DNA of 64,000 nt from JBKECO01 sp047974745. GTDB lineage: Bacteria > Bacillota > Clostridia > Lachnospirales > Lachnospiraceae. The notes beneath the pieces were generated by a model. The model saw nothing but the letters and a program-made list of their open reading frames with translations, was not told the DNA's origin and searched no databases. A program made the position numbers and the translations under genes. Where the stretch lies: NCBI GenBank assembly GCA_047974745.1, contig JBKECO010000031.1:57342-121341 (forward strand), given 5' to 3'. Within the stretch, counting starts at the first letter, position 1. The number at the start of each line of letters is the position of its first letter. Below are positions 26,620 to 35,754 of this stretch, one piece after another.

Positions 26620-28419
26620 TTACTCCTTCGACACATCCACGATTTCAATATGCAGCTCTTCGAGCTGTTTTGGTTCAACTCTGCCTGGTGCATTCGACAT
26701 CAGGCAGGAAGCATCTTTGATCTTTGGAAACGCAATGACATCTCTGATATTTTCAGTCTGTGCCATCAGCATGACCATTCGGTCCAGTCCGTAGGCAAGT
26801 CCTGCGTGGGGTGGTACTCCATATGTAAAAGCATCCAACAGGAACCCAAATTGTTCATAGGCTGCTTCCTTTGTAAATCCTAGTAATTCGAACATTTTTT
26901 CCTGAATATCACTTTGATGAATTCGCACACTTCCACCGCCAAGCTCACAGCCATTTAAGACGATATCATACGCTTTCGCTCTTACCTTTCCAATGGTTTC
27001 CATCGACTCCATCAGAGGAAGATCCTCTTCCATTGGCATCGTGAAGGGGTGATGCATTGCCAAATATCTGTTCTGCTCCTGCGACCATTCCATCAATGGA
27101 AATTCTGTTACCCACAAAAAATTGTACTGGTCTTTATCGAAAAGCTCTAATTCCTTCGCCAGTTCCAGGCGGAGTGCACCAAGTACATCCCAAACGACCT
27201 TATTCTTATCCGCTGCAAAAAACAGCAGGTCTCCTGGCTTTCCTTCCAGAGCGGCAATGATTTCCGCTGTTTTTTCTTCTGTAAGGAATTTGGAGAAGGA
27301 TGATTTTACACTTCCATCTTCATTGACTGCAAGATACGCCAGCCCCTTTGCACCATATCCTTTTGCAAATTCCACAAGCTTATCTATTTTCTTTCTTGGC
27401 ATCTGTCCTTGTCCGGCTGCGTTGATACCTCTCACAGACCCCCCCTGCTCAAGCGCTCCTGTAAATACTGCAAATCCGCAATCCCGAACGAGATCCGAGA
27501 TATCCTTTAACTCCATTCCGAATCTGGTATCCGGTTTATCTGAACCAAAACGATTCATTGCTTCCTGCCATGGAATTCTTTGCAATGGAAGTTCTACCTT
27601 TACTCCCACCGTTTCCTGAAATACTCGTTTTAATAATCTTTCATTTACTTCTAACACATCATCTATATCAACAAAGGACAGCTCCATGTCCAGCTGAGTG
27701 AATTCAGGCTGTCGGTCTGCACGCAGATCCTCGTCCCGGAAGCATCTTGCGATCTGAAAGTATCTGTCGTATCCAGAACACATCAGCAGCTGCTTGAAGA
27801 TCTGGGGCGATTGGGGCAATGCATAAAAATTACCCGGATGAACTCGACTTGGTACCAGATAATCTCTTGCCCCCTCCGGTGTTGATTTATTCAGGATCGG
27901 TGTTTCAATATCGATGAAGCCTTCCTGGATCATAAAGTCTCTCAGAATTCCTGTGACCTTACTCCTCATCATCAGATTTCTCTGAATATCTGGTCTTCTC
28001 AGATCTAAGTATCTGTATTTTAAACGAACCTCATCTCTCGTCTGGCTATTTTCTTCAATGGGAAATGGCGGTGTCTCTGCTTCCGAAAGGATGCGCAGAT
28101 CATGCGCGATAAGCTCAATATCACCTGTCGCTAAGTTCTCATTCACAGCAGCAGTCCTTTTGGATATTTTCCCCGTGACTGCGATCACGAATTCATTTCT
28201 CAGCATTTCTGCCTTTTGAAAGCCTTCGGCTCCGACACTTTCTTCATCAAAAATGATCTGCAGTATTCCCGAGCGGTCTCTGAGATCTGCAAAAATCAGC
28301 GCTCCCAGATTTCTTCTTCTCTGTACCCATCCCATTACCGTAACCGTTTCACCTATCGTTTGATTCGATACCTCTGTACATCTGTGGGTTCTTTTTAGTC
28401 CCTGCATAGATTCAGCCAT
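26620..28419 (-). CDS. aspS: Aspartyl-tRNA synthetase
   Basis: The enzyme charges tRNA-Asp. The 599-residue bacterial-type protein has an N-terminal OB-fold anticodon domain (TVMGWVQRRRNLGALIF), class II motif 2 (YFQIARCFRDEDLRADRQPEF), a GAD insertion and motif 3 (HAGLAYGLDRMVML). The ATG at 28419 follows AGGAG; the longer frame starts at GTG without a better site. It lies 40 bases after hisS and is probably last in the rel-MBL-hemZ-hisS-aspS transcript. No T-box leader was seen. Confidence 0.96.
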   Translation of the reverse strand: MAESMQGLKRTHRCTEVSNQTIGETVTVMGWVQRRRNLGALIFADLRDRSGILQIIFDEESVGAEGFQKAEMLRNEFVIAVTGKISKRTAAVNENLATGDIELIAHDLRILSEAETPPFPIEENSQTRDEVRLKYRYLDLRRPDIQRNLMMRSKVTGILRDFMIQEGFIDIETPILNKSTPEGARDYLVPSRVHPGNFYALPQSPQIFKQLLMCSGYDRYFQIARCFRDEDLRADRQPEFTQLDMELSFVDIDDVLEVNERLLKRVFQETVGVKVELPLQRIPWQEAMNRFGSDKPDTRFGMELKDISDLVRDCGFAVFTGALEQGGSVRGINAAGQGQMPRKKIDKLVEFAKGYGAKGLAYLAVNEDGSVKSSFSKFLTEEKTAEIIAALEGKPGDLLFFAADKNKVVWDVLGALRLELAKELELFDKDQYNFLWVTEFPLMEWSQEQNRYLAMHHPFTMPMEEDLPLMESMETIGKVRAKAYDIVLNGCELGGGSVRIHQSDIQEKMFELLGFTKEAAYEQFGFLLDAFTYGVPPHAGLAYGLDRMVMLMAQTENIRDVIAFPKIKDASCLMSNAPGRVEPKQLEELHIEIVDVSKE

Positions 28420-28459
28420 ATTAATTCTCCTATTGTTCACATCTCATGTATCCATTAAA

Positions 28460-29725
28460 TCAGTCATTTCTGGAAAAGAATTCTTCAAATTCCTGGTAAC
28501 CCTCTGCTGAAAGCTTTTCCTTTTGGAATTTTTTATTCTTATTCATTCGGACAACCAGCACATATTTTCCTTCTTTTCTTGCTTCCTGCGCTTTATGGAT
28601 CACTTCAAAAAGCTTCTCAGCCGGATAGTTCTTCTCGATCAGATATGCTACTTTTAATGGCTGCTCCGGTATTTGATATCCTTGTTCCATCAGCAATAAA
28701 ATGATTCTCTCGAACCCGATAGAAAATCCGCATGCAGGAGTCTGACTTCCAGTAAAATTGCCGATCATCTCATCATATCGGCCGCCACCGCCACAGCTTC
28801 CGCCAAATTCAGGAATTGCAATTTCAAAAATGGTACCTGTATAGTATCCCATTCCTCTTACCAGTGTAGGGTCGAATACCACCTGAAATTCTGCTTCTTT
28901 TGTTGCTTCTACGCTCTTTATGATCTCAGTCAGATTTTCATTTACCTCATTGTCAAGATAGGATCCTAACATATCAGCGAGAAGTTTAAGTCTTTCTACC
29001 GAATTCTTTTCTTGTAAAGCCACTTCGAATAGGGAGCGGTATTTGTCCACCATTTCCTGTGAAAATCCTGCTTCTATCAGCTCTGACGCCACTCCATCCA
29101 TGCCGATCTTGTCCATTTTATCCAGAATAATGTACACGGTATCCGTTGCATCTTCAGAAAATCCGCTGTATGCAGCCATCGCCTTTAAAATTCTGCGCTC
29201 ATTGATACGTATCTCAAAATTTTTAAATCCAAGTCTGCCCAGTGTTGTCGTTGTAGCCAGGATCAGTTCGATCTCAGCCAGATTGGTGGGTTCTCCCAAA
29301 ATATCGATGTCACATTGAGTGAACTGTCGATATCGACCTCTCTGTGGACGATCTGCTCTCCAAACACTGCCGATCTGCAGAGATTTAAAGGGATTTGGCA
29401 GTTCATTTGCGTGATTGGCATAAAATCTCGCAAGGGGAACTGTCAGATCATATCGAAGTCCCATATCTACCAGATCAGCTTCACTCCTGACCTCATCCAA
29501 CTTTAGCTTTTCACCGCGTTTTAAGACCTTAAAAATAAGTTTCTCATTTTCTCCGCCTTGCTTATTGCTCAGATTTACAATATTCTCCATGACAGGAGTA
29601 TCCACTGGGGTAAATCCAAAGCTTCGATAAGTATCCTTGATCACACTGATCGCATAATCTCTGATCTGCATCTCCTCCGGGAGGATATCCCGCATGCCCG
29701 TAACGGTTTTTTTTACTAAAGCCAT
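28460..29725 (-). CDS. hisS: Histidyl-tRNA synthetase
   Basis: The 421-residue class II enzyme has VKKTVTGMRDILPEE at the N-terminus, motif 2 (VWRADRPQRGRYRQF), the HisA motif (LVRGMGYYTGTIFEI) and motif 3 (ACGFSIGFERIILLL), then a C-terminal anticodon-binding domain. Its start overlaps the end of hemZ by ten bases, and it is followed by aspS, the common clostridial order. A GGAGG ribosome site precedes the ATG. Confidence 0.96.
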   Translation of the reverse strand: MALVKKTVTGMRDILPEEMQIRDYAISVIKDTYRSFGFTPVDTPVMENIVNLSNKQGGENEKLIFKVLKRGEKLKLDEVRSEADLVDMGLRYDLTVPLARFYANHANELPNPFKSLQIGSVWRADRPQRGRYRQFTQCDIDILGEPTNLAEIELILATTTTLGRLGFKNFEIRINERRILKAMAAYSGFSEDATDTVYIILDKMDKIGMDGVASELIEAGFSQEMVDKYRSLFEVALQEKNSVERLKLLADMLGSYLDNEVNENLTEIIKSVEATKEAEFQVVFDPTLVRGMGYYTGTIFEIAIPEFGGSCGGGGRYDEMIGNFTGSQTPACGFSIGFERIILLLMEQGYQIPEQPLKVAYLIEKNYPAEKLFEVIHKAQEARKEGKYVLVVRMNKNKKFQKEKLSAEGYQEFEEFFSRND

Positions 29726-31203
29726 TCCAATTCCTCCATTTTGCTGCGTTTTTTTTCTATCATTTCATCCACTCTCGTCAAATAGTGATCGATATCTTTT
29801 ACATTCTCGACTCGCTGTGCTTTCCTTCCATTGCCCATCACGAACTTGGATGCAGCACCTGCACCCAGTGCCAGAATTGTCTGTTTTTCTTCCATGATCA
29901 AAATATTGTAAATACCTTCCTGACCAGGTCTTGCATAACCAACATTCTCAAAATTTCCAGCCATATTTTTCTGTCTGTATAAATAATAGGGACGTAAGCC
30001 TATTTCTTTTGCAGCTTTCGCTGTGAGTTCAATAGTCTCATCTGTATTCTCGATGGATAATTCCTTATAGTCCTCGGGAAACATCTTTAACCTTGCGGCT
30101 CTTTTAATAGCAAGGGAGTGCACGGTCAGATTATCAGGCGCCATATCGCTTATGTGCTTTAATGTAGATTTCACATCCTCCAGTGATTCATTGGGGAGTC
30201 CGATGATCAGATCCATATTAATATCATCAAACCCCAGTTCTCGTGCAAGCTGAAAGCTGTCTATCGTATCCTTTACACTGTGATGCCGTCCGATCAGCTT
30301 TAAGGTCTCCTCCTTCATGGTCTGAGGATTGATGGAAATCCTTGTGATACCAAGCTCCTTTAGGGTCGCAAGCTTTTCCCTTGTTATACTGTCAGGTCTT
30401 CCGGCCTCAACTGTAAGCTCGACACACTGGGACAGATCAAAGGAGCTCTTGAGCAGTTCGATCAGCCGTCGCAGCTGTGCCGGCTCCAGTGATGTCGGTG
30501 TTCCGCCGCCGATATACACTGTCTGCAGTGTTCTGTTCTTACAGGTTTCTGCCGTAAACAGAATTTCTTTCTCCAGAGCGTCCAGATATTCATCTACCCT
30601 GCTTCGCCACTTGGCCAGTGGATAGGATGTAAAGGAGCAGTACAGGCAGGTACTCGGGCAGAATGGAATTCCAATATACAGGCTGTAACCGTTCTGATAA
30701 TCGAGCTTGCTTAAGATCTCAAGCTCCGTCACTGCCACTTCGATACAAAGATCCGCTTTTTCCTCGGAGATCAGATACTGATCCATCATCTGTTCCTTGA
30801 TCTGAACTGGTGTCCTTCCTTTTTCCAAAAGGTCCATTGGAATTTTTGTTGGTCGGATCCCGGTCAGAGTTCCCCATGGAAGCAGTTTTTTAGTTTGGCA
30901 GGAAAGGATCTGATAAAGGGATTTTTTCAGTGCATTCTTTGTTTCCTTTCGGTCATTCCAATCCACTGTCATGACCTTTAGCAGATCCGGCAATTCGGAT
31001 TCCCTGAATCGACTCGCATCCCATATGTAGTGCTCAAATTCAATTTTATTTTCCAAATAATGGATGACAACATGAAACGATATCTCCTCCCCGTCCTGCG
31101 GCATTTCCTCCAAAAATTTAATTTCTTCCTGCGGATAAAATGCTCTGATCAGGGAATGAATATCGTATTCAAAGTCAGTTCTTTTTAATTGTATTGTTAC
31201 CAT
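29716..31203 (-). CDS. hemZ: HemZ-type coproporphyrinogen III oxidase-like radical SAM enzyme
   Basis: The 495-residue protein has an N-terminal domain of about 170 residues specific to the HemZ group and a radical SAM core with the CX3CX2C cluster (CPSTCLYC; C182, C186, C189). It also has the GGGTPTSL motif and a HemN-like C-terminal region. HemZ is named for oxygen-independent coproporphyrinogen oxidation, but many clostridial members occur without a full haem pathway, and no other haem gene is in the window. The ATG at 31203 is preferred; the longer frame begins inside the preceding gene. Confidence 0.88.
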   Translation of the reverse strand: MVTIQLKRTDFEYDIHSLIRAFYPQEEIKFLEEMPQDGEEISFHVVIHYLENKIEFEHYIWDASRFRESELPDLLKVMTVDWNDRKETKNALKKSLYQILSCQTKKLLPWGTLTGIRPTKIPMDLLEKGRTPVQIKEQMMDQYLISEEKADLCIEVAVTELEILSKLDYQNGYSLYIGIPFCPSTCLYCSFTSYPLAKWRSRVDEYLDALEKEILFTAETCKNRTLQTVYIGGGTPTSLEPAQLRRLIELLKSSFDLSQCVELTVEAGRPDSITREKLATLKELGITRISINPQTMKEETLKLIGRHHSVKDTIDSFQLARELGFDDINMDLIIGLPNESLEDVKSTLKHISDMAPDNLTVHSLAIKRAARLKMFPEDYKELSIENTDETIELTAKAAKEIGLRPYYLYRQKNMAGNFENVGYARPGQEGIYNILIMEEKQTILALGAGAASKFVMGNGRKAQRVENVKDIDHYLTRVDEMIEKKRSKMEELEWL

Positions 31204-31214
31204 ATATGTGCTTT

Positions 31215-31844
31215 CTAAATAAAGGGATTGTGCTCTTTTTCCCATCCGATCGTGGTTGCATCATTATGACCTGCATATACCTTCGTCTGCCCTGGAAGCA
31301 CAAATAACGATTCTTTAATGGAACGGACGAGTGTCGCATAGCTGCCACCTGGAAAATCTGTTCTTCCGATCGATTCACAAAAAAGAGTATCTCCGGTAAA
31401 AATGGTATTCTCCTCTTTCAAATAATAGCAGCAGCCTCCTGCTGTATGTCCGGGTGTGAGAAGTGCCTGGATAAAAAAGCCCGCGATTGTCATCTCCTCA
31501 CCGTCTCTAAGGTAGCAATCAGCCTGATAGGATTCACTGACTCCTCCCATTGAGCTTAAATTGACAGCTGGATTTTCCAAAGTTTCCTGTTCCGCCTGCT
31601 GGGCGTAGATCTGGATACCATAATGATCTGCTATTGTTCTTGCATCCTTTGCGTGATCAAAATGTCCATGTGTCAGCAGAACTGCTTTTGGAACATAGCC
31701 AGACTCTTTTATTTTTTGCATCAGTCTTGCTGCTTCATCGCCGGGATCAATGATTACGATTTCGCTGGTCTTAGTATTCACTGCAAAATAGCAATTTGTC
31801 ATGACCATTCCGACTGTATATTCTTCCACTCTTAGTTCTGCCAT
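31215..31844 (-). CDS. Metallo-beta-lactamase-fold hydrolase
   Basis: The 209-residue protein has the glyoxalase II-type metal motif LTHGHFDHAKD (HXHXDH, about 58-68), LTPGHTAGG with the next histidine, FTGDTLFCESIGRTDFPGG, and a final YAGHNDATTIGWEKEHNPF histidine. It is probably a small hydroxyacylglutathione hydrolase-like thioesterase. It lies between rel and hemZ, an arrangement widely conserved in Clostridia, although the link in function is not known. Confidence 0.92.
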   Translation of the reverse strand: MAELRVEEYTVGMVMTNCYFAVNTKTSEIVIIDPGDEAARLMQKIKESGYVPKAVLLTHGHFDHAKDARTIADHYGIQIYAQQAEQETLENPAVNLSSMGGVSESYQADCYLRDGEEMTIAGFFIQALLTPGHTAGGCCYYLKEENTIFTGDTLFCESIGRTDFPGGSYATLVRSIKESLFVLPGQTKVYAGHNDATTIGWEKEHNPFI

Positions 31845-31853
31845 TTTCCACTC

Positions 31854-34157
31854 CTATCCCGTTGTTCTTTCAATGTCGATCACACTCTCGACCTGACGGA
31901 TCTTATCGACTAAAGAAGTCAGATCACTTCTTCCTTTTATGCTAAACGAAATATCGATCGTTGCAATGCCCTGTTTGCTGGTCTTTGAATGAATGCTGTT
32001 GATATCAATGTCACGTTCTGTAAATATCCTTGTGAGATCCACAAGAAGTCCTGTCCTATTATTACCATAGATCTTGACTTCCGCATTGTACAGGCCATTC
32101 GTACCTTCTTCTGCACCAGTTTGCCACTCAGCTTCAATCAGACGATTTTGATCGATCTCTGAGAGATTGATCACATTGATACAATCCGTTCTGTGTATGG
32201 AGACCCCTCGGCCTCTGGTCACAAATCCAACAATTTCGTCTCCCGGAACCGGGCTGCAGCATTTTGAAAAATGGACAGCGATGTCAAACAATCCCTTGAC
32301 GATAATTCCGCTCTTAGAGCGAATTGGCTCTGGCTTTTCACGGCTGCTATCTGTGATCGCTTCTAATATTTCCTGATCTGTGATCTGTGTTACATGATCT
32401 TTTTTGTACTCCTCATACAGTCGGTTCACGATCTGACTCTCTTTTAGACCTCCATGCCCCACCGTTGCCAGAGCAGAGTTCCAGTCATGAAAACCATATT
32501 TATTTAAAATTTTATTCTGATACTGAGATTTGTTGATATCTGAAAGGCTGATTCCCTTTGATTTTGCATATTGCGCAATCAGCTCTTTACCATGTTGAAT
32601 GTTCTCTTCTTTCAGCTCGCTTCTGAACCACTGATTGATCTTGGTCTTCGCCTGGGTGCTTTTCACGATATTGAGCCAGTCCCTGCTGGGACCCCTTGAA
32701 TTTTGTGATGTAACGATTTCGATCCGATCCCCGTTCTGGATCACATAATCGATTGTCACAAGCTTTCCATTTACCTTTGCCCCGATCATTTTATTACCAA
32801 CCGCAGAATGAATACTGTAAGCAAAGTCGATCGGTGTCGAGCCATTGGGCAGATTTTTGACATCCCCAGAAGGCGTAAAGCAAAAAACGGTATCGGAAAA
32901 AAGATCGAGATCACTTTTTAGCAGACTCATAAATTCTTTATTGTCAGACATATCTCTCTGCCATTCCAGAATCTGTTTCAGCCAGCTCAGCTTCTCTTCT
33001 TCCTGACTCGCATTATTAGAATTGCCGCCTTCTTTATATTTCCAGTGAGCTGCGATTCCATACTCTGCAGTTCGATGCATCTCATAGGTTCTGATCTGTA
33101 TCTCAAATGGCTGTCCTGTCGGTCCGATCAGGGTCGTATGCAGGGACTGATACATATTCGGCTTTGGCATCGCAATATAATCTTTAAATCTGCCAGGAAT
33201 CGGCTTGTATTTCTCATGAATCACGCCTAGTGCTGCGTAACAGTCTTTCACGGATTTGACGATTATACGGATTGCGAACAAGTCATAGATCTGGTCGATC
33301 GTCTTTTCCTGATTTACCATTTTCTTATAAATGGAGAAAAAGTGCTTTGCACGACCATCGATTTCAGCTGTGATTCCAGCCTGTCCAATGACTTCCTTTA
33401 CTTCATCCACTAATGACTGTACATAGTCATCTCTGATATATTTTCTGACAGCTACTTTTTCAACCAGGTCATAATATGCTTCCGGCTCCAAATATTTAAG
33501 GGAGAGATCATCCAGTTCTGTCTTGATTCTTGAAATACCAAGACGCTGTGCGATCGGTGCGTAGATGTCCATTGTCTCTCTGGCTTTTTCTTTCTGCTTC
33601 TCTGGTTTCATATACTTCAATGTCCGCATATTATGAAGACGGTCAGCGAGCTTGATCAAAATGACACGGATATCCTTTGCCATTGCCAGAAACATTTTCC
33701 GCAGGTTCTCTGCCTGGACTTCAACCTTGTCTGCATCATAGGACAACTGCCCCAGTTTTGTCACTCCATCCACCAGCAGTGCCACTTCTTTATTAAATTC
33801 CTTTGTGATTTCCTCCTCGGTCATGATGGTATCTTCAACCACATCATGAAGAAGTCCTGCAACTATGGTCTCCTTATCTAATTCTAGATCAGCGAGTATG
33901 ATAGCAACACAAAGAGGGTGAATGATATAAGGTTCACCCGATTTTCGCACTTGTCCCTTGTGTGCGTTTTCCGCAATATGGTAGGCTTTTTCAATCAGGG
34001 AGGTATCGGTGGAGGGATGATATTTTAATACACTATGGATCAATTCCTCATACAATTTCTCCGGTGACTGAAAATCCTGCATCTCACGCAGTCTGTCCTC
34101 AATGGAGCAATACTGACGTTCCAGTTGTTCTAATTCCAGGGATGATACTTCTGCCAT
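31854..34157 (-). CDS. Bifunctional (p)ppGpp synthetase/hydrolase
   Basis: Rel controls the stringent response by making and degrading (p)ppGpp. The protein (767 residues from the ATG at 34157) has an intact HD hydrolase domain (GLLHDVVEDT), a synthetase domain (GRFKDYIAMPKPNMYQSLHT), a TGS domain (about 410-470; STPIDFAYSIHSAVG), a zinc-finger/CC region (FSKCCSPVPGDEIVGF) and a C-terminal ACT domain. A GTG start 18 codons upstream (34211) is possible, but the ATG agrees better with family length. It heads the rel-MBL-hemZ-hisS-aspS run. Both activities appear intact. Confidence 0.93.
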   Translation of the reverse strand: MAEVSSLELEQLERQYCSIEDRLREMQDFQSPEKLYEELIHSVLKYHPSTDTSLIEKAYHIAENAHKGQVRKSGEPYIIHPLCVAIILADLELDKETIVAGLLHDVVEDTIMTEEEITKEFNKEVALLVDGVTKLGQLSYDADKVEVQAENLRKMFLAMAKDIRVILIKLADRLHNMRTLKYMKPEKQKEKARETMDIYAPIAQRLGISRIKTELDDLSLKYLEPEAYYDLVEKVAVRKYIRDDYVQSLVDEVKEVIGQAGITAEIDGRAKHFFSIYKKMVNQEKTIDQIYDLFAIRIIVKSVKDCYAALGVIHEKYKPIPGRFKDYIAMPKPNMYQSLHTTLIGPTGQPFEIQIRTYEMHRTAEYGIAAHWKYKEGGNSNNASQEEEKLSWLKQILEWQRDMSDNKEFMSLLKSDLDLFSDTVFCFTPSGDVKNLPNGSTPIDFAYSIHSAVGNKMIGAKVNGKLVTIDYVIQNGDRIEIVTSQNSRGPSRDWLNIVKSTQAKTKINQWFRSELKEENIQHGKELIAQYAKSKGISLSDINKSQYQNKILNKYGFHDWNSALATVGHGGLKESQIVNRLYEEYKKDHVTQITDQEILEAITDSSREKPEPIRSKSGIIVKGLFDIAVHFSKCCSPVPGDEIVGFVTRGRGVSIHRTDCINVINLSEIDQNRLIEAEWQTGAEEGTNGLYNAEVKIYGNNRTGLLVDLTRIFTERDIDINSIHSKTSKQGIATIDISFSIKGRSDLTSLVDKIRQVESVIDIERTTG

Positions 34158-34250
34158 CTTTTCACCAACATTTCGATACTTTACAGGTTTTGTTAATAAT
34201 GCCACATCCACGAATCATATATTTGTCTATTTTGATAAATACAGAGAATA

Positions 34251-35075
34251 TTATAAAGACTTTTCAGAAAAAAAGCAACGACTATGCCTGTTTTTCGTCA
34301 TCACGTACATGTATTTACATGTTTTTCTTCCATTCCTATACAGAGTCTCTATTTTTTTGAAACCCAATTTGTCAAGCAGCTTCCCTGACTTAAAGTTGAT
34401 CGTGTCCGAAAATGCCACGATTTTTCCATATGCAGAAAGCTTGGTCTCTGCATAAGTTATGATCCCTCTGCAGATTTCTTCCCCGTATCCTAGCTGTCGA
34501 TACTCCGGTAAGACTGCAAACCCAAGCTCAGGAACCGGTTCGCCAGCATCCTCTGAAAGGTTGAGACCTGCCCTTGCAATGAGCCCATCTCCTTCTTGTT
34601 CAAAAAACAGCCAGTCACCAAATCCATAAAAGCCATACATATACTTTATATATGATTTAAGCTTCTCTTGTTCTGTTTCTTCATCCCCCATCGCATCGCT
34701 TACTACTCTGATGTCATATTCCTGATTCATTTGATACAGCAGCTGCAGATCCGAAATTCTGATTTCCTGCGCTCTGCATCTCTTGGTCAAAAAAATGGTA
34801 ACGGGCAGACCATAGAATCTGCGGTAAATATGATTTAACTCATGCACCCTTACCAAATGAATTGTTTCATATAATAATGCAGCCTCAAACAGTTCCTCCT
34901 TCGGAAACAAATCTGACTTTACTGCGACACAGGGAAGGTTCCATTTTTTTGCCATCGCACAACTGTGATCTGTATATGCAAGTATCAATAGCTTCTTCTC
35001 TGATTTTTCCCTCATAGAGCAGATTTTGGGCCAGGAAACCTCCGGAAGATCTGGACAAATTATTTTTTCAAGCAT
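34251..35075 (-). CDS. GNAT-type acetyltransferase
   Basis: The 274-residue protein has a C-terminal GNAT fold. The acetyl-CoA loop is ELGFAVLPEYRQLGYGEEICRG (about 190-211), followed by IVAFSDTINFKSGKLLDKLGFKKIE, the usual GNAT ending. The N-terminal 120 residues are not a recognised domain; LILAYTDHSCAMAKKW suggests a Rossmann-like part. The ATG at 35075 follows GGAG at seven bases. It lies upstream of rel with a 93-base gap. The substrate is unknown. Confidence 0.82.
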   Translation of the reverse strand: MLEKIICPDLPEVSWPKICSMREKSEKKLLILAYTDHSCAMAKKWNLPCVAVKSDLFPKEELFEAALLYETIHLVRVHELNHIYRRFYGLPVTIFLTKRCRAQEIRISDLQLLYQMNQEYDIRVVSDAMGDEETEQEKLKSYIKYMYGFYGFGDWLFFEQEGDGLIARAGLNLSEDAGEPVPELGFAVLPEYRQLGYGEEICRGIITYAETKLSAYGKIVAFSDTINFKSGKLLDKLGFKKIETLYRNGRKTCKYMYVMTKNRHSRCFFSEKSL

Positions 35076-35211
35076 CTGGTAACTCCAATGATTCAATGGT
35101 TATTGTCACTAATCATAGCTTACTTTTACAAGAATGACCACAAAAATATTGTGGAACACTCTCATTCCATGATACAATATGGTACGAAAAAAAGAAAAGG
35201 AGGATTTACAG

Positions 35212-35733
35212 ATGTCTCAGAATCCAATTGTAACATTTGAAATGGAAAGCGGTGCGCTTATCAAAGCAGAGCTCTATCCAGAAATTGCACCCAATACTGT
35301 AAATAACTATATTAGTCTGATCAATAAGAATTTTTATGATGGTGTTATTTTTCATCGTGTCATCAAAGGCTTTATGATCCAGGGCGGAGATCCGGATGGA
35401 AATGGAACCGGTGGTCCGGGATATGGAATCAAAGGGGAATTTTCCCAGAATGGATTTCAAAATGATTTGTCACATGATGCAGGTATCCTTTCCATGGCTC
35501 GTTCCATGATGCCTGACTCCGCAGGAAGCCAGTTCTTCATCATGCATAAGGACACTCCTTATCTTGATGGCTCTTATGCTGCGTTCGGTAAAGTGACAGA
35601 GGGCATGGATGTGGTCAATGCAATTGCAGAGACTTCGACAGATCACAATGACCGACCAATGGAAATACAAAGAATCAAACATGTGTCAGTGGATACTTTT
35701 GGGGAAACGTATCCGGAACCAGAAACCAGATAA
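35212..35733 (+). CDS. Cyclophilin-type peptidyl-prolyl isomerase
   Basis: The 173-residue protein is a single cyclophilin domain without a signal peptide, so it is cytoplasmic. Catalytic and binding motifs are present: IFHRVIKGFMIQGGDP, then MARSMMPDSAGSQFFI, then LDGSYAAFGKVTEGMD. The ATG at 35212 has AAGGAGG upstream; the longer frame begins 11 codons earlier without a site. It is 21 bases upstream of the uracil permease gene and may share its transcript. Confidence 0.95.
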   Translation: MSQNPIVTFEMESGALIKAELYPEIAPNTVNNYISLINKNFYDGVIFHRVIKGFMIQGGDPDGNGTGGPGYGIKGEFSQNGFQNDLSHDAGILSMARSMMPDSAGSQFFIMHKDTPYLDGSYAAFGKVTEGMDVVNAIAETSTDHNDRPMEIQRIKHVSVDTFGETYPEPETR

Positions 35734-35754
35734 CTGAAAATCAAAGGAGAATTT

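Noticed and set aside
26600..31203. T-box leaders for aspS, hisS and serS
   Set aside because: No specifier stem, T-box sequence or matching antiterminator was seen before these genes; the spaces are short or hold only ordinary promoters.
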